Shown here one piece after another: positions 32,918 to 38,954 of a stretch of DNA of 64,000 nucleotides. Source of the stretch: JAIBJN01 sp035762005 (GTDB lineage: Bacteria; Actinomycetota; Thermoleophilia; Gaiellales; Gaiellaceae); NCBI GenBank assembly GCA_035762005.1, contig DASTQA010000068.1, forward strand, positions 46,056-110,055, in the 5' to 3' direction. The notes under the pieces were generated by a model, which ran no database searches, was not told the origin of the DNA, and saw nothing but the letters and a program-made list of their open reading frames with translations. Position numbers and translations under genes: made by a program. Position 1 is the stretch's first letter; every line of letters starts with the position of its first letter.

Positions 32918-33687
32918 GCCGCGCCGACCTCTTCCTCTGGATCGCCCTGCCGTACGTCTGCCTGGCCACGTTCGTGGTCGGGCACGTGTGGCGCTACGCC
33001 CGCGGCCAGCTCACCTGGACGGCCCGCTCGACGCAGCTGCTCGAGCAGCGGCTGCTCCGCGTCGGCAGCCTGCTCTTCCACTTGGGCATCCTCGCCGTCG
33101 TCGGCGGCCACGTGCTCGGAATCCTCGTCCCCGCGGGCGTGACGGGTGCCGTCGGGATCGACGAGGGCGCCTACCACGTGATCTCGGTCACCGCCGGCGG
33201 GCTGGCCGGCGCGGCGACGACGCTCGGGATCCTCGTCCTCGCCTACCGCCGCCTCGCGGTCGGCCGCGTCCGCGCCGCCACCCCGCGCAGCGACCTGGTC
33301 ATGTACCCGATCCTCCTCGTCGCGATCCTCACCGGCATGGCGGCGACGTTCGGGCCGAACCTCCTGCTCGGCGAGTACCACTACCGCGAGACGGTGAGCC
33401 CCTGGTTCCGCGGCGTCTTCGCCTTCTCGCCGGACCCGGACCTGATGGACGGCGCACCCCTCCTCTTCCAGGCCCACGCGGTCTCTGCCTGGCTCCTCTT
33501 CGCGGTGTGGCCCTTCTCCCGCCTCGTGCACGCCTGGAGCGTGCCGCTCTCGTACCTGCAGCGGAGCTGGATCCTCTACCGGAGCCGGAACCCGCGGGCC
33601 GCGCTCGCCTTCGAGCGCGCGCGCAGGTCGGGAGCCGAAGGCGTCGCCGCGGGCGAGCCGCCCCGCGTCGAGGGCGGCCGGCGATAA
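32914..33687 (+). CDS. narI: Nitrate reductase gamma subunit, cytochrome b
   Basis: A 257-residue membrane protein with five predicted helices that oxidises quinol and passes electrons through two b haems to NarH. The four haem ligands align with the family: His56 and His66 (LLFHLGILAVVGGH), His188 (LLFQAHAVSAW) and His206 (FSRLVHAW). The C-terminal ~30 residues are an Arg/Glu/Gly-rich tail. The GTG overlaps the narJ stop. The TAA stop sits inside ATAA, where the following small frame begins. Confidence 0.96.
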   Translation: MSRADLFLWIALPYVCLATFVVGHVWRYARGQLTWTARSTQLLEQRLLRVGSLLFHLGILAVVGGHVLGILVPAGVTGAVGIDEGAYHVISVTAGGLAGAATTLGILVLAYRRLAVGRVRAATPRSDLVMYPILLVAILTGMAATFGPNLLLGEYHYRETVSPWFRGVFAFSPDPDLMDGAPLLFQAHAVSAWLLFAVWPFSRLVHAWSVPLSYLQRSWILYRSRNPRAALAFERARRSGAEGVAAGEPPRVEGGRR

Positions 33688-33944
33688 CGCCGCTCGCGCT
33701 CGCCCCGTGGGCGTGGGCGCTCCTCGGCGTCGCCGCCTTCCTGGCCGCCGGCCTCCTCCTGTGGGCCGTCGTCGGCGCCGCCGGCGCGCCCGCCGACGGT
33801 GTGCGGCGGCTCGTCCAGGCGGCGTCGCTGCGCCGCAGCGACCACCGGGGCGTCGAGCTGCCGCCCGAGGTCCCCGAGGAGCCGGACGGCGGGCGGGAGC
33901 CGGGCGCCGAGTCCGCCCCGGGCCCGCCGCAGCGCCGGTCGTGA
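33684..33944 (+). CDS. One-helix membrane protein between narI and the hemerythrin gene; ATA start inferred
   Basis: The frame encodes ~86 residues: one strong membrane helix (WALLGVAAFLAAGLLLWAVVG) followed by a basic segment (VRRLVQAASLRRSDHRG) and a Pro/Glu/Gly tail. Its TGA overlaps the GTG of the hemerythrin gene (GTGA), and GC-rich third positions support coding. No ATG, GTG or TTG lies in frame near the beginning. The only start-like position is ATA at 33684, which overlaps the narI TAA as ATAA. Start assignment is inference. Its position suggests a membrane accessory to nitrate reductase or an anchor for the hemerythrin protein. Confidence 0.5.
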   Translation: MTPLALAPWAWALLGVAAFLAAGLLLWAVVGAAGAPADGVRRLVQAASLRRSDHRGVELPPEVPEEPDGGREPGAESAPGPPQRRS

Positions 33945-34732
33945 AGCGCCACCCCGCTCTCGTCCCGCTCTCCCACGACCATCACCACGGGCTCGTCGAG
34001 GCCCGCAGGCTCCGGCGGGCGGCCGAGGCCGACGCGGCGGGGCGCCGGGAGGCCGCGCAGGCCTTCGGCAGGTTCTTCGCGCGCGAGACGCGACGCCACT
34101 TCCAGGAGGAGGAGGAAGCCCTGTTCCCGCTGCTCGCCCGGCCGGGGACGCAGCCGCCCGCGCTGCTCCTGCAGGCGCTCGCCGAGCACGCCCTGATCCG
34201 CCGCCTCGTCCGCGAGCTGACGGCCGCCCGCGAGCCGGAGGCCGGCCTGCTGACGGCGATCGGCGAGACCCTCGAGCGCCACATCCGCCTCGAGGAGCGC
34301 GAGCTCTTCCCGCTCGTCGAGCAGACGGTGACGGAGGCCGAGCTCGAGGCGCTCGCGCTCGACGAGGGCGCCGGGCCGGGTCGCGCGGAGGAGGCCGAAC
34401 AGGTGCTCGTCGACCTGGACGAGGGCGCGGGTGAAGGACCGCTCTGGGGGACCGCGACCGAGGACCTGAACGCGACGCTCCTCGCCTGGCCCGCCGGCGG
34501 CGGCGTCCCGGAGCACGTGAACCACGAGCGCGACGTGCTCCTCGTCGTCCTCGCCGGCGGGGGGACGCTCGTCGACGAGGGGAAGCAACACGAGCTCCGC
34601 CCGGGCCGGGCCGTCGTCGTCCGGAAGGGCCGCTCGCGGAGCCTCGCCGCCGGTCCCGACGGCCTCCGCTACCTCTCCGTGCACCTGCGCCGCCCGGGTC
34701 TCGAGATCCGCCCGCGGGCGGCCGGCCCGTAG
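33941..34732 (+). CDS. Hemerythrin-cupin fusion protein
   Basis: A 263-residue protein. Residues 1-130 form a hemerythrin-like four-helix bundle with the ligand pattern His12-Asp13-His14-His15-His16 (SHDHHHG), His53 and Glu57 (HFQEEEE), His83, His114 and Glu118 (HIRLEERELFP). Residues ~165-260 form a small cupin (AWPAGGGVPEHVNHERDVLLVVLAGGG). Hemerythrins bind O2 or NO at a di-iron site; the cupin could bind a metal or ligand. It is the last gene of the nar operon through GTGA overlaps, so a role in NO/O2 sensing, NO protection or iron supply for NarH is plausible inference. There is no signal peptide. Confidence 0.85.
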   Translation: MKRHPALVPLSHDHHHGLVEARRLRRAAEADAAGRREAAQAFGRFFARETRRHFQEEEEALFPLLARPGTQPPALLLQALAEHALIRRLVRELTAAREPEAGLLTAIGETLERHIRLEERELFPLVEQTVTEAELEALALDEGAGPGRAEEAEQVLVDLDEGAGEGPLWGTATEDLNATLLAWPAGGGVPEHVNHERDVLLVVLAGGGTLVDEGKQHELRPGRAVVVRKGRSRSLAAGPDGLRYLSVHLRRPGLEIRPRAAGP

Positions 34733-35056
34733 CTAGCGGCCCGGGTCGCCCCAGGCCTGCGGCCCGCACTCGGGGCACGCGAGCTCGAACCCCTCGAGCT
34801 CGTCGAGGGCGCGCGCGACCGGCAGCGAGGCGGCGGCGGCGCCGACGGAGCCGTAGCGGTCGGCCACCGTGACGGACGGGCGCCCGAGCGCCCGTGACAG
34901 CGGCCCGGGGGCCGGCTCGAGGACGAGCGCCGCGCCGAGCGCCTCGAAGTCGGCCCGCGCGGCGACGTACTCGCCGGGGTCGTCGAGGCAGACGATGACC
35001 GCGTGGCGCCGCTGGCGCAGCGGCCAGAGCGGCTCGAGCGAGCGGACGTCATCCAC
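34733..35056 (-). CDS. Thioredoxin-fold (peroxiredoxin-like) small protein
   Basis: A 107-residue protein with a thioredoxin-like strand-helix pattern: HAVIVCLDDPGEYVAARADF, LGAALVLEPAPG, RPSVTVADRYGSVGAAAASL and a terminal LACPECGPQAW motif. I associate the VADRYG and ACPECG features with truncated, peroxiredoxin-related redoxins in actinobacteria. No conventional Prx active-site Pro-x3-Thr-x2-Cys motif is visible, so catalysis is uncertain. The GTG at 35056 is supported by TACGCT exactly 6 nt upstream and no Shine-Dalgarno. The stop abuts that of the converging hemerythrin gene. Confidence 0.55.
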   Translation of the reverse strand: MDDVRSLEPLWPLRQRRHAVIVCLDDPGEYVAARADFEALGAALVLEPAPGPLSRALGRPSVTVADRYGSVGAAAASLPVARALDELEGFELACPECGPQAWGDPGR

Positions 35057-35062
35057 CTGCCC

Positions 35063-35068
35063 AGCGTA
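35063..35068 (-). promoter_or_regulatory. -10 hexamer TACGCT, leaderless-type
   Basis: TACGCT, 6-nt spacer GGGCAG, then GTG at 35056 on the minus strand. This spacing decides the start of the thioredoxin-fold gene. Confidence 0.45.
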
Positions 35069-35121
35069 CTGGCCCGACCGACGCGTCACGGAGGCGCCGG
35101 CCGGGCCGTGGCACGCGCTCG

Positions 35122-35568
35122 TCAGGCGGCGCGGCGCAGCCGCTCGGGCGGGGCGTCGGCGACGGGCGCCGCCCGGAACGCCTGGGCGAGCCGGCCGAGC
35201 GTGAGGGCCCCGAGCAGCAGGCCGAAGTCGCGCAGGGCGATGTCGTAGTACGTCGGCGGATCGACCGTCAGCAGGTTGACGACGATGCCGGCGAGCCAGG
35301 CCGCGACGACGTACGCGCCGAGGCGCGGCGCGAGGGCGACGAGCAGCCCGGCCGCGATCTCGACGACGCCGACCGCGTACATGAAGTCCTGGCCGCTGCC
35401 GGGGACGATGTCGTTCACCCAGGGCGCGAGGTAGTCCGGCCACTCGACGGTCCAGTTGAAGAACTTGTCGAGGCCGAACAGGATCGGCGCCGCGGTGAAG
35501 GCCGCCCGCAGGAGCAGGTAGGCCTGGAAGGCGGGGTTGGCGCGCCCGCCGGGGGCGATGGTGCTCAT
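35122..35568 (-). CDS. DoxX-like membrane protein
   Basis: A 148-residue protein with four predicted membrane helices. The pattern AYLLLRAAFTAAPILFGLDKF, the Trp-rich loop (NWTVEWPDYLAPWVND) and AVGVVEIAAGLLVALAPRLG fit the DoxX/DoxD family. GGAGAAGACC precedes the ATG at 35568, so the longer in-frame upstream extension is not used. Members are membrane components of oxidoreductases or stress complexes. The role here is unknown. Confidence 0.75.
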   Translation of the reverse strand: MSTIAPGGRANPAFQAYLLLRAAFTAAPILFGLDKFFNWTVEWPDYLAPWVNDIVPGSGQDFMYAVGVVEIAAGLLVALAPRLGAYVVAAWLAGIVVNLLTVDPPTYYDIALRDFGLLLGALTLGRLAQAFRAAPVADAPPERLRRAA

Positions 35569-35641
35569 GGTCTTCTCCACACCTCCTCGGTCGGAGCGTT
35601 GCTCGGAACGCTGACGTGGCGTGGTCGCGTGCATGCGGCCG

Positions 35642-36328
35642 CTACCGGAACCGCTTCGGGAAGCGGTCGACGATCGCCGTGCTCAGCATGTCGGCCATCT
35701 CGAGCGCCTGGCCGTGGATGGCGTCGTACGCGGCGATGTCGGCGTCCCAGTCGCCCGTGAGGCGGGCGACCGCCTCCTGCGTCGTGAGGTCGAGGTGCTC
35801 GCGCAGCATCGCCCGCATCTCGGCTTCCGGCCAGTTGCGCGGATCCGCCGCGGCCAGGAAGGCGGCGATCTCGTCCGCGTTCGCGTACCAGCGGTCCTGC
35901 GCGTCGGCGAGCGCGTCGGCGTCGCCGGCCTTCGCCGCGGCGAGGACGTCCGCGGCGATGAGGATGTGCTCGCGGAGCAGGGCGGTCAGGCGGTCTCCGG
36001 CCGCCTCGCCGTAGAACGGCTCGATGGCGTCTCCGATGTCGCGCTGGTTCGCGAGGAGCCGCTGGAGCGCCGGATCGAGATCGGGCAGGTCGGCCGCGAA
36101 GCTCACGATCACCATGCGCGTCCAGGTGATGTGGTCCTCCCAGAGCCGCCGCATCTCGTTGCGGAAGGCGAGCTCTTGCTTCGTGATGCGGTCGTGCGCC
36201 TTCGGGGACCGGTGGGCGTCGGCGCGCTCGCCGCCCGAGACGCCGAGCGCCACGAGCGCGGCGAGCAGCGCGATCAGCCCGGCGAGGGCGAGTGGAAGCC
36301 CGCGCGTGCGGGCGGTGGACGTCGTCAT
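35642..36328 (-). CDS. Exported all-helical protein of unknown function
   Basis: A 228-residue protein with an N-terminal signal or anchor helix (LPLALAGLIALLAALVALGV) and a helical remainder rich in His, Trp and Asp. Recognisable parts are ELAFRNEMRRLWEDHITWTRM, LLREHILIAADVLAAAKAGD and DAIHGQALEMADMLSTAIVD. The spacing of HITWTRM and REHI motifs suggests a four-helix bundle that may bind a metal or haem. The ATG is preceded by GAAGGAGGAACC. It diverges from the sigma-factor operon, with a CTTACG-CC-CGTAAG palindrome between. I know similar uncharacterised actinobacterial proteins but no function. Confidence 0.65.
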   Translation of the reverse strand: MTTSTARTRGLPLALAGLIALLAALVALGVSGGERADAHRSPKAHDRITKQELAFRNEMRRLWEDHITWTRMVIVSFAADLPDLDPALQRLLANQRDIGDAIEPFYGEAAGDRLTALLREHILIAADVLAAAKAGDADALADAQDRWYANADEIAAFLAAADPRNWPEAEMRAMLREHLDLTTQEAVARLTGDWDADIAAYDAIHGQALEMADMLSTAIVDRFPKRFR

Positions 36329-36378
36329 GGTTCCTCCTTCGTCGGTTCCGAGTCGTTCGTGTCGTGCGGGGCGGCCGT

Positions 36379-36392
36379 CTTACGCCCGTAAG
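36379..36392. promoter_or_regulatory. Palindrome CTTACG-CC-CGTAAG, candidate operator
   Basis: A perfect 6-bp inverted repeat with a 2-nt centre. It lies in the 94-bp region between the divergent helical-protein gene (start 36328) and the 75-residue gene heading the sigma-factor operon (start 36423). Regulator unknown. Confidence 0.45.
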
Positions 36393-36422
36393 GTCCAGGC
36401 CCTCCGCCGACACGAACGAGAC

Positions 36423-36650
36423 ATGAGCGGAGGCATCGAGACTGCGACGGCCGCAGCCGAGGCACGGAGCGTCGTCGCCTGGCGCCGGCGGCAGCTGCGC
36501 GCGGCCGGCTTCGGCTGCTCGCTCGCACGCTCGCTCGCCCGCGACGGCAGGGTGAGCCTCCACGCGCTGCTCTCCCTCGTCGACCGCGGCTGCCCGCCGG
36601 AGCTCGCCGCGCGCATCCTCGCGCCGCTCGACGAGGAGGCGGGGACGTGA
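36423..36650 (+). CDS. Small basic protein heading the sigma-factor operon
   Basis: A 75-residue protein: VAWRRRQLRAAGFGCSLARSLA, then LHALLSLVDRGCPPELAARILAP. This RGCPPELAARILAP ending recurs in small conserved actinobacterial proteins of unknown function. It is helical and has no membrane segment. Its TGA overlaps a GTG of the sigma-factor frame (GTGA at 36647). An ancillary regulatory role is inference from position. Confidence 0.6.
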   Translation: MSGGIETATAAAEARSVVAWRRRQLRAAGFGCSLARSLARDGRVSLHALLSLVDRGCPPELAARILAPLDEEAGT

Positions 36651-37354
36651 GCGCTGTCGGCGTCGCTAGGGTGGCGGGCGTGAGGCCCGAGGCAACGGCG
36701 CCGCCGGCGCACGAACCGAGCGGGGACTCGCGCGAGTGGCTCGAGCCGCTCCGCCGCGAGGGCGCCGCCAGGGAGGAGGCCGTCTCCCGGCTGCACGCGC
36801 TCCTCCTCCGCGCGGCCCGCTTCGAGGTCTCGCGCCGCCGCCGGCTCCTGCCGCACGTCCGCGGGAACGACCTCGACGACCTCGCTCACCAGGCGGCCGA
36901 CGACGCGCTCGTCTCGGTGCTCGCGCGGCTCGACGACTTCCGCGGCGAGAGCCGCTTCACCACGTGGGCGTACAAGTTCGCGCTCCTCGAGGCGGCCGTG
37001 AAGCTGCGGCGCCGCTCCTGGCAGGGACGCGAGGTGCCGCTCGAGCCCGAGAGCTGGGCGCTCGTCGGCAGCACGAGCCCCGCACCCGAGCGGCAGGCCG
37101 AGGAGAGCGAGCTCCTGCGCGCGCTCCGCGACGCGATCGAGACGGCCCTGACGCCGCACCAGCGCAGCGTGCTCGTCGCCCTGGCGCTGAACGGCGTCCC
37201 CATCGACGTGCTCGCCGAGCGGCTCTCGACGACCCGCGGCGCGCTCTACAAGACCCTCCACGACGCGCGGCAGAAGCTCCGGCGGGAGCTCGCCGCCTCC
37301 GGCCTCGGGCCGGATGCACTGCTCCAGGAAGGAGGCCCGGGTGGAACGGCGTGA
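36647..37354 (+). CDS. ECF-type sigma-70 factor
   Basis: This 235-residue protein contains sigma region 2 (NDLDDLAHQAADDALVSVL, RFTTWAYKFALLEA) and region 4 (LTPHQRSVLVALALNGVPID, TTRGALYKTLHDARQKLRREL). ECF factors direct RNA polymerase to stress promoters and are held by an anti-sigma, here encoded by the next overlapping gene. Two starts are possible: GTG 36647, coupled to the previous gene by GTGA, or GTG 36680, which has TAGGGT 7 nt upstream and no Shine-Dalgarno. The second would make it independently transcribed. Confidence 0.88.
   Translation: MSAVGVARVAGVRPEATAPPAHEPSGDSREWLEPLRREGAAREEAVSRLHALLLRAARFEVSRRRRLLPHVRGNDLDDLAHQAADDALVSVLARLDDFRGESRFTTWAYKFALLEAAVKLRRRSWQGREVPLEPESWALVGSTSPAPERQAEESELLRALRDAIETALTPHQRSVLVALALNGVPIDVLAERLSTTRGALYKTLHDARQKLRRELAASGLGPDALLQEGGPGGTA
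36667..36672 (+). promoter_or_regulatory. -10 hexamer TAGGGT, possible leaderless start of the sigma gene
   Basis: TAGGGT, 7 nt, then GTG at 36680, in frame with the sigma factor. It lies inside the longer reading of the gene. Confidence 0.35.
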
Positions 37355-37574
37355 CCTGAAGGACGCGCTCGTCCGGCTGCTCGGCGCCGGCGAGCCCGAG
37401 GTCGGCTGCGACGCGTGCTTCGCGGAGCTCGACCGCTACGTCGAGCTCGACCTCGCGGGCGCGGACGCGGACGCCGCGGTGCCCGGCCTGCGGGCGCACC
37501 TCGTCGGCTGCCCCGCCTGCCGCGAGGAGTACGAGAGCCTGCGGGACCTCGTCGGCGGCGAGCAGCCCGGCTAG
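37341..37574 (+). CDS. Zinc-finger anti-sigma factor (short)
   Basis: A 77-residue protein with a zinc-binding anti-sigma (ZAS) pattern near the end: LRAHLVGCPACREEYESL, that is His-x3-Cys-x2-Cys, preceded by CDACFAELDRYVELDL. It lacks the membrane helix of larger anti-sigmas, so it is cytoplasmic. It likely sequesters the ECF factor encoded just upstream. The GTG at 37341 lies inside the 3' end of the sigma gene (14-nt overlap) and has GGAGG about 6 nt upstream. Confidence 0.75.
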   Translation: MERRDLKDALVRLLGAGEPEVGCDACFAELDRYVELDLAGADADAAVPGLRAHLVGCPACREEYESLRDLVGGEQPG

Positions 37575-37627
37575 GCCTCGGCCCCGCGCCGGGGTAAGGA
37601 CCGCTCGCCGGTGGACACGAAGAGGTG

Positions 37628-38227
37628 ATGGACACCGTTCTCGACCGGTCGACGTTCGCGGGGATCCCGCTCCTCGCCGCTCCGGGGCGCGTCATGATTC
37701 CCCGCCCCGCGACGGAGAAGCTCGTGGCGCGGGCGCTCGCCCGCCTCGGGCCGGAGCCGGCGACGGTCGCGGACGTCGGGTGCGGGTCCGGCGCGATCGC
37801 GGTGGCGCTCGCGCTGTGGGCGCCCGCCGCGGCGCTCTGGGCGACCGACGCGTGCGCGGCCGCCGTCGAGCTCACGCGCCGGAACGTCGCGCGCCACCGG
37901 CTCGAGGGGCGGATCCGCGTCGCGCAGGGCGATCTCCTCGACCCCGTGCCGGGCAGCCTCGACCTCGTCGTCGCGAACCTCCCGTACCTCCCGGAGAGCC
38001 TCCGCGGCGACCGGGCCTACGCGGAGCTCCGCTTCGAGCCCGCGCACGCGGTGTTCGCCCCGGGGGACGGGCTCGGGCCCTACCGGCGCCTCCTCGAGGC
38101 GAGCAGGCGCCGGCTCTCGGAGCGAGGCGCGCTCCTCGTCCAGTACCGTCGGCGCGTGCTCGAGGCCACGCGCGCCGAGCTCGGGGATCTCCTCGCCGAG
38201 CTGGAAGGGCTGGCCCTGGCCGCCTGA
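37628..38227 (+). CDS. PrmC/HemK-like methyltransferase, short form
   Basis: A 199-residue SAM-dependent methyltransferase. It has IPRPATEKLV, motif I VADVGCGSGAIAVALAL and VVANLPYLPESLRG, where NLPY stands for the NPPY of PrmC/HemK and N6-methyltransferases. It lacks the N-terminal helical domain (~80 residues) of true PrmC, so it may modify a different protein or nucleic acid. GAAGAGGTG precedes the ATG at 37628. The stop lies in an 8-bp hairpin just before the next gene's ribosome-binding site. Confidence 0.75.
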   Translation: MDTVLDRSTFAGIPLLAAPGRVMIPRPATEKLVARALARLGPEPATVADVGCGSGAIAVALALWAPAAALWATDACAAAVELTRRNVARHRLEGRIRVAQGDLLDPVPGSLDLVVANLPYLPESLRGDRAYAELRFEPAHAVFAPGDGLGPYRRLLEASRRRLSERGALLVQYRRRVLEATRAELGDLLAELEGLALAA

Positions 38228-38235
38228 GGCCAGGG
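38214..38235 (+). other. Hairpin spanning a stop codon and abutting the next ribosome-binding site
   Basis: CCCTGGCC (38214-38221), 6-nt loop GCCTGA containing the methyltransferase stop, GGCCAGGG (38228-38235). GGAGGAG for the oxidoreductase gene follows at once. The hairpin could couple or limit translation of the second gene. Confidence 0.4.
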
Positions 38236-38242
38236 AGGAGAC

Positions 38243-38953
38243 ATGCGGGCGACGATTCTCGAGAAGAAGGAGGTGGCGAAGGGCACGCTCCTCGTGATCC
38301 TCGACCTGCTCGGCGAGGAGGTCGACTTCGCGCCGGGGCAGTACTTCTTCGTCACCCTCCCCGACGTGGGTCACGACGACGAGAGGGGCCTGCGGCGGCA
38401 CATCACGATCGCGACGTCTCCGCGGGAGACGGACGTCCTCGGCTTCGCGACGCGCATGAGGGAGAGCGCGTTCAAGCGCACCCTCGCCGAGCTGCCCGTC
38501 GGCGCCGAGGTCGAGGTCGAGCCGCCGAAGGGCACCTTCTCGCTCCCCGAGGACACCTCGCGCCCGCTCGTCTTCGTCGCCGGCGGGATCGGCATCACCG
38601 TCTTCCGCAGCATGCTGCGCCACATCCGCGACGAGCGCCTGCCCCACCGCGTCACGCTCGTCTTCTCGAACCGCGACCGCGGGTCGGCCGCCTTCCTCGA
38701 CGAGCTGCAGGAGCTCGAGCGCGAGCTCCCGGGCTTCCGGCTCGTCTTGACGATGACGCAGGACCCCGGCTGGGAGGGCGAGACGCGCAAGGTCGACGCG
38801 GCCTTCCTCAGGCACCACGTCGGAGAGCGTCTCGGCGACTCGACGTACCTCGTCGCGGGGCCGCCGGCCATGGCCGAGGCGGTCGAGGCGGCGCTCGCCG
38901 AGGCGGGCGTGGACGCGGAGCACGTCCGCGCGGAGCGCTACAGCGGGTACTGA
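38243..38953 (+). CDS. FNR-type flavin oxidoreductase
   Basis: A 236-residue enzyme of the ferredoxin-NADP reductase superfamily. The FAD domain carries PGQYFFVTLP and RRHITIATSP (R-x3-IATS). The NAD(P) domain carries VFVAGGIGITVFRSML and the terminal VAGPPAMAEAVEAALAEAGV. There is no [2Fe-2S] domain, so it must work with a separate electron partner. GGAGGAGAC precedes the ATG. It ends just before the converging P-type ATPase gene. The acceptor is unknown. Confidence 0.88.
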   Translation: MRATILEKKEVAKGTLLVILDLLGEEVDFAPGQYFFVTLPDVGHDDERGLRRHITIATSPRETDVLGFATRMRESAFKRTLAELPVGAEVEVEPPKGTFSLPEDTSRPLVFVAGGIGITVFRSMLRHIRDERLPHRVTLVFSNRDRGSAAFLDELQELERELPGFRLVLTMTQDPGWEGETRKVDAAFLRHHVGERLGDSTYLVAGPPAMAEAVEAALAEAGVDAEHVRAERYSGY

Positions 38954-38954
38954 G

